DNA of 61,135 bases from Mesotoga sp. UBA6090 (GTDB taxonomy: Bacteria; Thermotogota; Thermotogae; Petrotogales; Kosmotogaceae), in contig NZ_DIXC01000069.1 of the NCBI RefSeq assembly GCF_002435945.1, forward strand, positions 1 through 61,135, written 5' to 3'. The number at the start of each line of letters is the position of its first letter. The first letter of the stretch is position 1. Shown in pieces: positions 34,058 to 42,601 of the stretch. A program made the translations under genes and the position numbers. A model generated the notes under the pieces. That model was not told the origin of the DNA, did not search any database, and worked only from the letters and a program-made list of their open reading frames with translations.

Positions 34058-35356
34058 TCAGAACCTCTTCTCAAAAGCTTTGTATAGTCTTCGCGCCTCT
34101 TTGTATATGTCCTCTTCATCTATTCTTACAGGTCTTCCTTCCGCGAGTATTCTCTCTCCACCCACGAATGCGTCGCTTACCGAAATGTTGTCGCAGATTC
34201 CAAAGAAGAAGTGATCCATAAAGTTTTCTGCAGTGATCTCCGTTGGGCTGCGGTAGTTCAGAATTATGAAGTCTGCAGAGCTTCCTTCCCGGATTGTCCC
34301 GAGATTCACACCGAATGCACTCGTTGCTAGATCGTAATTAGAGCCAAAAAGCGAACGGGTGAGATCGCCCGAATAGCTCGCTGCCGGATCACGATAAACA
34401 TAGTGGGGGCAGAGAATCATGAATCTTGCATCGTGACAGAGGTTGAAGCCGTAACCATCGTTTCCCATCAGCAAGTTCGTGCCTTCATCGTTGAACTTCT
34501 TCCATTCGGGGAAGCCCACACCGTTGTTGATATTCGACTGGCAGTTGACCACTATATAGCCTTTCGTGTCTTTTATGAGAGCCCTTTCAGATGCCGTCGT
34601 GTGAATGCAATGCGCATACAGCGAGTTCTGAATCATGAGCCCGGCTCTGTGAAACCGCTCCAGTATTCTCTGGTCGTAAAGGCTAAATGTGTGTTCCTGA
34701 TCCTCGGGGCCCTCGGCCACATGAACGTGTATTGGAAGCCTTCCGGCTATCTCCTTCGAGGCCAAAGAGAGAGTTTCCTTCGAAAGAGTGAAAGAAGCGT
34801 GAAAGCCGAAGATCCCTTTCTTATAGGCAGTGTTCACTCTGCTAAAATCGAGATTTTCGCGTATTCCCCCGTCTCGTCGTTCGATTCCGTCTCGATCGGA
34901 GACTTCATAAGCTCCGCAATATCTGAGGCCGACAGCATTTACTGCAGAGGAGATCTTCTCAAGAGAGCCCTCAATAGCATTCGGGGAGGAATTGTGGTCA
35001 AAGAGCGACGTCACTCCTCCTTTCAGAGATTCGATAGCGGCGACATATGCAGAGAGTTCCAGATCTTCATGAGTCAACGCTTTATCCAGTCGCCACCACA
35101 AGTCCTCCAGTAGTTTGGTGAACGACGAGGGATTGAAGGGTGACACTTTCAATCCCCTTGAGAAAGTCGAGTAAATGTGAGTATGCGCATTTACCAGCGA
35201 CGGCATCAGCAGTCTGCCCTCGAAATACAGATTCTCGCCGTCATACTTACAATCGCCGGGAGAGACTTTCACAATCTCTCCATTTTCAACTCTCACGTAC
35301 CCTCTTTCGATGAACTCTCCGTCATTTGTGAAGATCGAAACACCGTTTATCTGCAT
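34058..35356 (-). CDS. ssnA: SsnA-type amidohydrolase
   Basis: A 432-residue metal-dependent amidohydrolase of the chlorohydrolase/guanine deaminase type. The metal site is N-A-H-T-H-I-Y (about 57-63), I-H-V-H-V-A-E (about 214-220), C-I-H-T and G-N-D-G-Y (about 300-304). SsnA is a regular member of selenium/purine clusters and is thought to hydrolyse a ring or amidine intermediate. It starts at ATG 35356 inside the end of the hydantoinase gene, after GGGGGGAAGG. Confidence 0.85.
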   Translation of the reverse strand: MQINGVSIFTNDGEFIERGYVRVENGEIVKVSPGDCKYDGENLYFEGRLLMPSLVNAHTHIYSTFSRGLKVSPFNPSSFTKLLEDLWWRLDKALTHEDLELSAYVAAIESLKGGVTSLFDHNSSPNAIEGSLEKISSAVNAVGLRYCGAYEVSDRDGIERRDGGIRENLDFSRVNTAYKKGIFGFHASFTLSKETLSLASKEIAGRLPIHVHVAEGPEDQEHTFSLYDQRILERFHRAGLMIQNSLYAHCIHTTASERALIKDTKGYIVVNCQSNINNGVGFPEWKKFNDEGTNLLMGNDGYGFNLCHDARFMILCPHYVYRDPAASYSGDLTRSLFGSNYDLATSAFGVNLGTIREGSSADFIILNYRSPTEITAENFMDHFFFGICDNISVSDAFVGGERILAEGRPVRIDEEDIYKEARRLYKAFEKRF

Positions 35357-36729
35357 GAACCTTCCCCCCAGCGTACTCTTCCCCGTTGGATAAAGCGTCC
35401 TGAAGCCTTTGGAAGCAGCACATCGCCATCCCTGAAGGCGATCTTTCCCTTGTGGATTACCGTTTCAACGGAGCCCTTGAGCTTCATTCCCTCATACAGC
35501 GAATGGTCTGACCTGGTGAACGGCGACTTCGATGCTGTAATCTCCGCATCTCTGTCAACCACTGCAATATTGGCCATGCTGCCGGGAGCCAGTAGACCTC
35601 TTTTTGGAAAGAGACCGAATATCCTGGCGGGATTCTCGGAAAGAAGGGCAGAGACTTTCACAAGATTCCCATTGAGCAAGGTGTTTAGCGCGGCAAATGA
35701 AAGCCCCAGCGATCCCGAGCCGTTTGGCATTTTCGAATAATCGGCTCGATTCTCAGATTTTTCCTGAACGAGGAAGGGGCAGTGGTCCGTGCCAATCGAG
35801 GATATCTCGCCCCTTTGCAGAGCAGAAACCAATAGCAGACGCTCATTCTCGCTCCTGGGCGGGGGACAGTAAGTGTTGAGGTACCCTTCTTCTCCTTCAA
35901 GCGGTTCGTTGTTCAGAAGAAGATATTGTGGACAGGTCTCGAGTTTTGTGAAATCTCTCCAGTCGACACCCATTGAAGATAGCGCTCTTATGGTCTCTCC
36001 GCTCGAAACATGAACCACATATAGCTGCCCCTTTCTATCGAGCGAAAGCAATGCGAGCTTGGCGACTTCGGACAGCTCGCTTATGGTGGGCCTGAGAGAC
36101 GAGAGCTCTCTGAAGGTCGGGCTTGTGTAATCAGAAGAGATTTCGTTGATTATCTCGTCGTTTTCCGAATGGGCCAGCAACACGAATCCGAGTTTCCTTG
36201 AAAGCGAAAGCAATCTGTAAATCATCCCGTCGCCCGTTCTGCGACTTGAGGAACTATAAGTTGTGAAGATCTTTATTGATGGCATCCTGGCCTCTATCGC
36301 CGCCTCCGCTATCTCTTCTGCAGAGAATCCTGGACTCCCGGCAAGCGTGACGTGAAAAGCATAATCTATCCTGCTGTCTGCTGCCGTCTGCATCCGACTC
36401 TTCTTCGCTTTCTCAAAGTCTGAAAGACTGGAGACGGGATCGAGAAAATCTATCAGGGTAGTGACTCCCCCGCTAAGGGCAAGAGCCGATCCCGAATCGA
36501 AATCATCGACGGAAGTGTATCTTCCAAGATTGAGACTGAGATGCACATGGGGATCGATAAACCCTGGAAGCAAAAACAACCCCGAACAGTCCAGGGTTTC
36601 CCTTGCGGGGAACTTTTCTCTGATTGAAGATATTACTGCGACTTCCTCGCCCGTCACATAGACATTTGCAGGAAAAAGCCTGTCACCGGTACAGACAGTT
36701 CCATTTTCAAGGGCGAGGTCGAAACTCAC
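35347..36729 (-). CDS. hyuA: Dihydropyrimidinase/hydantoinase (HyuA/HydA type)
   Basis: A 460-residue cyclic amidohydrolase. Metal ligands are D-P-H-V-H-L (about 58-63), the Lys expected to be carboxylated in M-P-S-I-K-I-F (about 147-153), L-A-H-S-E-N (about 181-186), V-V-H-V-S-S (about 236-241) and G-T-D-H-C-P (about 313-318). It opens cyclic ureides or hydantoins, a late step in purine breakdown. It begins with GTG overlapping the TGA of ygeW (GTGA) and ends inside the start of ssnA. Confidence 0.88.
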   Translation of the reverse strand: MSFDLALENGTVCTGDRLFPANVYVTGEEVAVISSIREKFPARETLDCSGLFLLPGFIDPHVHLSLNLGRYTSVDDFDSGSALALSGGVTTLIDFLDPVSSLSDFEKAKKSRMQTAADSRIDYAFHVTLAGSPGFSAEEIAEAAIEARMPSIKIFTTYSSSSRRTGDGMIYRLLSLSRKLGFVLLAHSENDEIINEISSDYTSPTFRELSSLRPTISELSEVAKLALLSLDRKGQLYVVHVSSGETIRALSSMGVDWRDFTKLETCPQYLLLNNEPLEGEEGYLNTYCPPPRSENERLLLVSALQRGEISSIGTDHCPFLVQEKSENRADYSKMPNGSGSLGLSFAALNTLLNGNLVKVSALLSENPARIFGLFPKRGLLAPGSMANIAVVDRDAEITASKSPFTRSDHSLYEGMKLKGSVETVIHKGKIAFRDGDVLLPKASGRFIQRGRVRWGEGSCR

Positions 36730-37715
36730 GGTCTTCCACCCATTGTGAGAGCCATGACCGCCTTGGAGGTGTGAAGTCTGTTTTCAGCCTCGTCTATTAC
36801 GATTGATTGCGGACCGTCGATCACTTCATCAACGACTTCGCGTCCTCGATCGGCTGGAAGCGCGTGCATGTAGACCGCTCTCTTGTTTGCCAGCTTCATT
36901 CTCTCAGGGGTGCAAATCCAGTCTTTATTCTTCCTCACCTCCGTCATGATCTCCTGAGGATCATCCGATACATAAAATCCTCCCCATGACTTCGGAATCA
37001 CAATATCTGCATCTTTGAATGCCTCATCCATGTCGTGAAGTATGTCGAACTTGGCCCCACTCTCTTCTGCGTTAAGTCTTGCCTGATCAACTATGTCGGG
37101 CATCAAATCGAAGCCTTTCGGATATGCTAACTTCACGTCCATACCGTATCTAGTGAAGAGAAGAATCTGAGACTGCGGAACGGAAAGAGGCTTGAGATGG
37201 CTCTCGGCGTAGGCCCAGGTTATTGCGACTTTAAGACCGTTCAAGTTTGTCCCGAATCTTTCTCGAATTGTCATCATATCTGCCATAACCTGCATAGGAT
37301 GATAGACGTCATCCTGGAGATTGAGAACTGGGACATCTGCATGTTCGGCAAGAGATCTCAGGTAAGGATTCCCCGCCTTGAACTTGCAGTGCCTGACGGC
37401 AATAGCGTGGCCGTATCTCGAAAGAATCATGGCCGTGTCTCGCGGAACCTCTCCATGAGCCGTTTGCATCGTTGAAGGATCTAGATAGTGAGCATGACCA
37501 CCAAGCTGGGTTATTCCCGCTTCCATCGAATTTCGAGTTCTCGTGGATTGATCGAAAAACATCAAGAATACCGTCTGATAGGGAAGCAAAGGTGTGGGAT
37601 CATTCGTTGCGAATCTTCTCTTCAGATCAGCAGACAGATCGAGCATAAGGTCAATTTCCGTTCTTCTGAAATCCTGCGTAGTAATGAAGTCTTTGCCTCT
37701 CAGAATGCTACTCAT
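36726..37715 (-). CDS. ygeW: YgeW-type knotted carbamoyltransferase
   Basis: A 329-residue member of the aspartate/ornithine carbamoyltransferase superfamily. The carbamoyl-phosphate loop is D-Q-S-T-R-T-R (about 54-60), followed by H-G-E-V-P-R-D-T (about 86-93), V-R-H-C (about 107-110) and H-P-M-Q-V-M-A-D (about 140-147). These fit YgeW rather than ArgF or PyrB. It is shorter at the N terminus than the E. coli protein (about 396 residues). In purine fermentation YgeW is thought to phosphorolyse a carbamoyl-diaminopropionate-type compound, giving carbamoyl phosphate for ATP formation. No carbamate kinase is encoded in this window. ATG follows AGGAGGTAAC. Confidence 0.88.
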   Translation of the reverse strand: MSSILRGKDFITTQDFRRTEIDLMLDLSADLKRRFATNDPTPLLPYQTVFLMFFDQSTRTRNSMEAGITQLGGHAHYLDPSTMQTAHGEVPRDTAMILSRYGHAIAVRHCKFKAGNPYLRSLAEHADVPVLNLQDDVYHPMQVMADMMTIRERFGTNLNGLKVAITWAYAESHLKPLSVPQSQILLFTRYGMDVKLAYPKGFDLMPDIVDQARLNAEESGAKFDILHDMDEAFKDADIVIPKSWGGFYVSDDPQEIMTEVRKNKDWICTPERMKLANKRAVYMHALPADRGREVVDEVIDGPQSIVIDEAENRLHTSKAVMALTMGGRP

Positions 37716-37731
37716 CTTGTTACCTCCTAAT

Positions 37732-38922
37732 CTATTGTGAAAGCCTTAATGGAAGAAGGGCATACATTGCCGCCGCCCTTACCAGATGATCGACAGGACA
37801 TTGATCGTCTGGACTGTGTGCGAAGATCTCATTTGCTGGGCCAAATCCAATTGTTGGGATCGAGAAAACACCGGCGGTTGCGATTCCATTAGTTGAGAAT
37901 GTCCACTTGTCAATGAAAGGCTCCTCACCGAAGACTTCTCTGTAGGTGTTTACGGTCTTTAGAACTATTTCGCTGTCCTCTTCCATTACCCACGTTGGGA
38001 AGTACTTCTCGACGGGATAAACGGTTCCCGTATAGGAAGGCCTTTCATAGAAGAGTTCGACAATTTCCGCCTCTTCTCCGGCCATTTGAATGACCTCTTG
38101 CAGCTCTCTGATAACCGTCTCTTTTGTCTCTCCGGCTGTAAGCCTCCTGTCGAGCTGAATAGTGCACTCGTCGGCAACGGCGTTCTGCGAAGGGGATTTG
38201 AAGAATATCTGTGTTACCGCTATCGTTCCCTTTCCCAGGAAGAAATCGTCCGTGAGCCTTTCATTTAATCTCTCGATTTCTGCAATGATTCGGCTCATCT
38301 TGTAGATTGCGTTAATCCCGCGCTCGGGAGCACTCGCGTGACAGGAGAGTCCCGAGGTTCTCACTTGCAGCTCCATTCTTCCCCTGTGCCCCCTGTATAT
38401 GTTCAAGTTTGTCGGTTCGGTAATGACGACATAATCCGGTCTTATGCCGTCTTCCTTGATTATGTATCTCCAGCAGAGACCGTCGCAGTCCTCTTCCATT
38501 ACCGTCCCTGTAACGTAGAGAGTGAAGTCTCCCAGAAGCCCCTCTTCTTTCATTATCCTGGCTCCATAGACCATTGCCGCCATTCCGGCTTTCTGATCGG
38601 AAGCTCCCCTTCCGTAGATTACTCCGTCAGAGACCACTCCTCCGAAGGGATCTACTTTCCAGAGCTTCTCGTTTCCAACCTCGACGGTATCGATGTGGGC
38701 GTCCATTGCAATCACTCTCTTGCCGGATCCGATTCTGCCCAGAATATTCCCCAGTCCATCTATCCTAACTTCATCGAATCCAACCTTCTCCATCTCTTTT
38801 CGAATTCTCTGGACCACTTCTCTTTCGCCGGCGGAGAAACTCTTTATACTTACAAGGTCTCCAAGAAATTTGGTTAGTTCCTCGCGGTATGTCTCAGCCT
38901 TGGTAAGAAGATCTCTCGACAC
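37732..38922 (-). CDS. ygeY: YgeY-type M20 peptidase/deacylase
   Basis: A 396-residue M20/ArgE/DapE-family metal hydrolase aligning well by memory with E. coli YgeY: A-M-D-A-H-I-D-T-V (about 71-79), A-S-D-Q-K-A-G-M-A (about 105-113), M-E-E-D-C-D-G-L-C-W (about 146-155), S-C-H-A-S-A-P-E-R-G and F-S-T-N-G. It would hydrolyse an amide in the purine pathway. GTG 38922 is preferred over ATG 38937 because GGGAGTGA sits seven bases before it; the ATG has no site. It is the first gene of the operon, close behind a TATAAT element. Confidence 0.88.
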   Translation of the reverse strand: MSRDLLTKAETYREELTKFLGDLVSIKSFSAGEREVVQRIRKEMEKVGFDEVRIDGLGNILGRIGSGKRVIAMDAHIDTVEVGNEKLWKVDPFGGVVSDGVIYGRGASDQKAGMAAMVYGARIMKEEGLLGDFTLYVTGTVMEEDCDGLCWRYIIKEDGIRPDYVVITEPTNLNIYRGHRGRMELQVRTSGLSCHASAPERGINAIYKMSRIIAEIERLNERLTDDFFLGKGTIAVTQIFFKSPSQNAVADECTIQLDRRLTAGETKETVIRELQEVIQMAGEEAEIVELFYERPSYTGTVYPVEKYFPTWVMEEDSEIVLKTVNTYREVFGEEPFIDKWTFSTNGIATAGVFSIPTIGFGPANEIFAHSPDDQCPVDHLVRAAAMYALLPLRLSQ

Positions 38923-38954
38923 TTTTGTCACTCCCATGCATTCGTATTTTCTTC

Positions 38955-38960
38955 ATTATA
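38955..38960 (-). promoter_or_regulatory. -10 element (TATAAT) of the purine operon
   Basis: On the minus strand TATAAT lies 18 bases before the ATG at 38937 and 33 before the preferred GTG. No good -35 is seen at 16-18 bases, so an activator may be needed. Confidence 0.55.
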
Positions 38961-38991
38961 ACTTCTTGCATATTGTAAGAAAAGCAACACA

Positions 38992-39041
38992 AGAACCGGC
39001 TAACGCTTTAGTAATAGTATAGCTCGACTCGTTCCGGTTCT
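38992..39041. promoter_or_regulatory. Inverted repeat AGAACCGG...CCGGTTCT in the divergent control region
   Basis: Two perfect 8-bp half-sites (38992-38999 and 39034-39041) stand 34 bases apart between ygeY and the divergent ATPase gene. Their placement upstream of both promoters suggests an operator bound by a looping dimer, or two half-sites; no regulator gene is adjacent. Confidence 0.4.
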
Positions 39042-39117
39042 CAAAGGGCAGTGGGCAAGTACGAGGGCATACAGGTAAGGGAGTCTTGGGATGAAGCGCT
39101 TTGATGTGCTCGGAAGA

Positions 39118-39123
39118 TATAAT
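39118..39123 (+). promoter_or_regulatory. -10 element (TATAAT) of the ATPase gene
   Basis: TATAAT ends 18 bases before ATG 39142, leaving a very short leader that still contains the GGGGGTGAT ribosome site. There is no clear -35. Confidence 0.45.
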
Positions 39124-39141
39124 CATCTTGGGGGTGATTGT

Positions 39142-40065
39142 ATGAAAACTCTCGACGTGAAGAATCTGACCAGTAAGATCGGAAAGTTCGATCTCGGGCC
39201 TATCGATCTCTCTGTGGAAAAAGGGGAGATTGTAGGTCTTATAGGACCTTCAGGCTGCGGCAAAACGCTATTATTAAGAACTATTGCCGGACTCCAAGAG
39301 CCGCTCTCTGGAAAAGTGGCGATTAACGAGGAAGATGTGACCTTTCTGGAACCGCATCTACGGGGACTCGCATTTGTGTTTCAAGATAACGCTTTGTTTC
39401 CTCATATGGATACCCACGATAACATTGCATTTCCACTCTCGGTGATGAAGGACAGGGAGGCCGATGCCAAGGTCAGTAAAAGGGCAGGAGAGCTTGATGG
39501 CCTGTCTCACTACCTTGACCATTGGCCGAAGGAACTCCCGGCAGGAATGAAGAAGCTTACCGCATTTGCGAGAGAGACGGTGAAGAAGTTCAATATTATA
39601 ATGCTGGATGAACCGTTCGAGAGACTCGACAAAAAGATTAGAACTGAGCTGAGGCTGATGATCAAGAGACTACTGATGGCGTTAGGAGAGTCCGTTCTTA
39701 TAGTGTTGAACGACCCGGAAGATGCAATGGCCATTACAGATAGAGTTTACATTATGGATCTCGGAACCATAGTGCGACAAGGTTCTCCGACGGAGATCTA
39801 TGATGAACCGGATTCTCTCTTTGTCATGGAGCTCTTCTCTGTCATGGGAATCAACAGAGTTGGTGGAAGAGCATTTAGACCTCAGGACGTCCAAGTGGAC
39901 GGCGAGGGTGAGGAGTTCACTCCAGAACATTGCGGACCCTACGATTCGAAGCGAATCATCTGCAACGGGAAGTTAGAAGGAGAAGACGTCACTTTGATGC
40001 TGCCAATTGAGTGCAGGGACATGGACTCGATCTTCATTAGAATCACCAGGTTTTTCGATCTGTAA
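39142..40065 (+). CDS. MalK/CysA-like ABC ATPase with degenerate motifs
   Basis: A 307-residue importer-type ATPase. Walker A is intact (G-P-S-G-C-G-K-T, about 36-43). The Q-loop V-F-Q-D-N and Walker B M-L-D-E-P (about 155-159) are also intact. The signature, normally L-S-G-G-Q, reads L-P-A-G-M (about 132-136). The switch His, normally T-H-D, is Asn in V-L-N-D-P (about 187). The C-terminal regulatory part is short, with one TOBE-like stretch. ATG 39142 follows GGGGGTGAT. It is divergent from the purine operon, which carries a binding protein and permease but no ATPase, so it is a natural partner. Confidence 0.85.
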   Translation: MKTLDVKNLTSKIGKFDLGPIDLSVEKGEIVGLIGPSGCGKTLLLRTIAGLQEPLSGKVAINEEDVTFLEPHLRGLAFVFQDNALFPHMDTHDNIAFPLSVMKDREADAKVSKRAGELDGLSHYLDHWPKELPAGMKKLTAFARETVKKFNIIMLDEPFERLDKKIRTELRLMIKRLLMALGESVLIVLNDPEDAMAITDRVYIMDLGTIVRQGSPTEIYDEPDSLFVMELFSVMGINRVGGRAFRPQDVQVDGEGEEFTPEHCGPYDSKRIICNGKLEGEDVTLMLPIECRDMDSIFIRITRFFDL

Positions 40066-40167
40066 TCTGCCGTCGCATCTTTGCCTTTGTTAAGTGTGAT
40101 TTGAGCCAATTATCGGCAAAATGATGTATAATAAATAATGGTGATGTGTAAAACGTTTTTATGAGAG

Positions 40168-40194
40168 GCCTTTCTCAAAGAGAAAGGCTTTTCT
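40168..40194 (+). terminator. Terminator of the ATPase gene
   Basis: GCCTTTCTC and GAGAAAGGC form a 9-bp stem with an AAA loop, followed by TTTTCT. It lies about 100 bases after the ATPase stop and ends at the convergent GDPD stop. Confidence 0.75.
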
Positions 40195-41119
40195 ATCGCT
40201 TCGAAAGCAGCTCAATAAGCCTATCGGGATAATCGGTAATGATCCCGTCAACGCCAAGATCAATCAATCTTTCCATCTCCTGGGGATCATTGACAGTCCA
40301 GGGAACAATCTTTAAACCGGATTGATGAGCGCTCTCCACCCAGCCGTCAGTCATCAACGAGTAACTGGGTGAAATTACACTGCAGCCGATGCTGACCAGC
40401 ATTCTTCCGATGTCGAATCCGAAGTTTCTCAATCTCAGACCGGCAGTCCAGATCGGCTTGTCCAGATTAGTTTGCGACACAAGAGCGACAGTATGAACTG
40501 AGGGTTCAAGCTCCTTCGAAATCTTGAGCGCCTCCCAGTTGAAGGACTGTATTGTTGCTAGCTCCTCAAAGCCTTTTTCAGAAAGTATTTCCAGGACTTT
40601 CCGAACATGTTCTGTCAGGTCGATTGTGTCTGAAGGCCTATCGGGGAAATGTTTGATCTCAATGTTCACCTTAACCGATTTTTCGTGTGAACTGTTATAT
40701 TCATGAACCAGAGAAAGCACTTCTTCCAGCGATGGAACTCGCTGTCCATCCAGCTGGGTCTGCTCTGGCCAGACTTCCGGTTCGCTAAGCCTTCCAATGT
40801 CGAACTCTTTGAGCTCTTCGTAAGTAAGATCCTTTATGAGAATCTTCTCTAGTATGAATTGCCCGTCTTTTCTTGTCCGCTGTGGATTGAGATACGCTTC
40901 ATGATTGATCACCACGACACCGTCCTTGGTGACTACCGTGTCAAGCTCTATGGTGTCAACAGGCAGTTTCAGAGCGTAGGTGAAGGCGGCTATAGTATTC
41001 TCGGGCATGAGACCCCTGCAGCCGCGGTGGCCCTGCACATCGAACTCTGCGTTCGCGTAAAGCGCCGTTGAAATAGAAAGAAGAACGATAATTGCCATAG
41101 ATTTCAGGATAACTCTCAT
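40193..41119 (-). CDS. Glycerophosphodiester phosphodiesterase, exported
   Basis: A 308-residue GDPD with a signal peptide (about 1-23). The catalytic pattern is complete: G-H-R-G-C-R-G (about 30-36), M-P-E-N-T (about 38-42), E-L-D-T (about 57-60) and N-H-E-A (about 71-74). It cleaves glycerophosphodiesters to glycerol-3-phosphate and an alcohol, here probably outside the cytoplasm. ATG 41119 is used since GGAG is seven bases before it; a GTG two codons upstream is less likely. A UgpB-type importer is encoded just downstream on the other strand, fitting uptake of the product. Confidence 0.9.
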   Translation of the reverse strand: MRVILKSMAIIVLLSISTALYANAEFDVQGHRGCRGLMPENTIAAFTYALKLPVDTIELDTVVTKDGVVVINHEAYLNPQRTRKDGQFILEKILIKDLTYEELKEFDIGRLSEPEVWPEQTQLDGQRVPSLEEVLSLVHEYNSSHEKSVKVNIEIKHFPDRPSDTIDLTEHVRKVLEILSEKGFEELATIQSFNWEALKISKELEPSVHTVALVSQTNLDKPIWTAGLRLRNFGFDIGRMLVSIGCSVISPSYSLMTDGWVESAHQSGLKIVPWTVNDPQEMERLIDLGVDGIITDYPDRLIELLSKR

Positions 41120-41190
41120 AATCACACTCCATTCAGTCTTTTTGAATTGCAGGTTGTATAATTTTCACCAGTTGCGCGGAGGAGATTGCG

Positions 41191-42321
41191 TTGAATCTGA
41201 GTATTTTCTTCTTTGAAGTTCTAATTTATGCGAGTCTGGCGACTAAGAATCTGCTTGGTCAATATTTCGACATCTCGGGTTTTTCCTCAACCGAAATCGG
41301 GATACTGATGGCGGTACTGCCTGTCGTCTCGCTAGTTTCCAGTCCTCTGTGGTTCAAAATCAGCTCTAGACTGGGTCAGAATAGAATCTATTATATCGTA
41401 TCTCTTTCTTCAGCCGTATGCATCTGGCCCATATTTGCAGCAAGCGATTTCATGACATCCTTGCTCTTCATGATCCTCTTCTCTCTCTTCTTTTCGGGAG
41501 TCGTTCCACTCGGTGATTCGATAATAATGACGATTATCAAGAAAACTGGGGGCCGTTTTGATCGCGTGAGGCTTTTTGGCACGATGGGGTTTGCAGCTAC
41601 CTCTCTGTTGTTAAGCAGTCTCGTCGGGATTAGTTTCTTCTGGTTATTTGCTGCCACATCCGTTGTTCTCGCCTTTTCACCGATATTTCTAGAGAAAAAG
41701 CCCGGCGAATCGAGAACAGCAGCCCCGGAAAACTCTACCGGTGCAGGTTCCCTTCTTCAATTTTCTATGATGACTATCGGAATGTTTTTTGGAATAACGT
41801 TGAACTCCTTCCATAATTCTTTCATTGCGGTCTTCACAAGGCAGAACGGCATGGATCCCTCGGTCGTTGGGATTGTCTTCGCAATTACCGCTCTTTCAGA
41901 GATTCCCTTCCTGTTGGTTGCCGACAGGATAATCGAGAAAATTGGCAGTATGAAGATCCTGCTATTCGGCATGGCAGTAATTGGGGTCAGGATGATTCTT
42001 GTCTCCTTTGCGACAAACGTTTACGCGCTCTATTTGGTGGAATCGTTGCACGGTTTGACATATATTCTAATGTATTACTCCCTTTTTCACTTCATCCATT
42101 ATGGACTTTCCGGCAGGCGACAGATTTTCGCTCAAAGTGTCTTCTGGATTGTAAGGTCGGGACTAACATTCATCGTGGGGTCAATCGGAGGCGGAATAAT
42201 TATCGATACATTCTCAGTTTTCATTGCCTTCAGGCTCTTTGGATTTGTCGGGCTCTTATCCGCAATCATTATGACGGTCGTTTACTTTGCGGTTCGAAGA
42301 TCGGAACCGGATTCAGGATGA
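41191..42321 (+). CDS. MFS transporter, LacY/PPP-like branch
   Basis: A 376-residue, roughly 12-helix MFS protein of the 'MFS_1-like' branch: F-D-I-S-G-F-S-S-T-E-I-G (about 26-37), then S-S-P-L-W (about 50-54), then R-F-D-R-V-R-L-F-G-T-M-G-F (about 121-133). The start is TTG 41191 after CGGAGGAG. Substrate unknown; members move sugars or nucleosides. The gene is divergent from GDPD and 280 bases ahead of ugpB. Confidence 0.8.
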   Translation: MNLSIFFFEVLIYASLATKNLLGQYFDISGFSSTEIGILMAVLPVVSLVSSPLWFKISSRLGQNRIYYIVSLSSAVCIWPIFAASDFMTSLLFMILFSLFFSGVVPLGDSIIMTIIKKTGGRFDRVRLFGTMGFAATSLLLSSLVGISFFWLFAATSVVLAFSPIFLEKKPGESRTAAPENSTGAGSLLQFSMMTIGMFFGITLNSFHNSFIAVFTRQNGMDPSVVGIVFAITALSEIPFLLVADRIIEKIGSMKILLFGMAVIGVRMILVSFATNVYALYLVESLHGLTYILMYYSLFHFIHYGLSGRRQIFAQSVFWIVRSGLTFIVGSIGGGIIIDTFSVFIAFRLFGFVGLLSAIIMTVVYFAVRRSEPDSG

Positions 42322-42548
42322 AACCTATCGGAACCGGGAAATGCGAACTCTCTCTCCGAATAGTATTTCATTGCTTCAAGTGGCAGTCGGAAACAACCAC
42401 TGGAGTGAATAACGGTTCAGTCTTTCAAAAGAGTTTGTGAGCGATGCTTTTTTTCGAAGAACGAGAACGAAGCGATATACGGGGCTTGGCGTGCAATATC
42501 CGATTCTGTTAGCTTCTCAGGGAGGTTTTTGAGGGGATCTCTTCGTGC

Positions 42549-42554
42549 TATAAT
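42549..42554 (+). promoter_or_regulatory. -10 element (TATAAT) before ugpB
   Basis: TATAAT lies 47 bases before the ugpB ATG, within the 280-base gap 42322-42601. A TTGAGG at 42529-42534 is only 14 bases upstream, so the -35 is uncertain. No other structure is seen in the gap. Confidence 0.5.
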
Positions 42555-42601
42555 TATTTCTGTTCTGCAGTTTTCAATTTCTGAAAAAGGGAGGGTTCTG
42601 T

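Noticed and set aside
40101..40132. Promoter TTGAGC-TATAAT driving a small RNA ended by the 40168 terminator
   Set aside because: The spacer is 20 bases, too long for confidence, and the sequence between has no other support.
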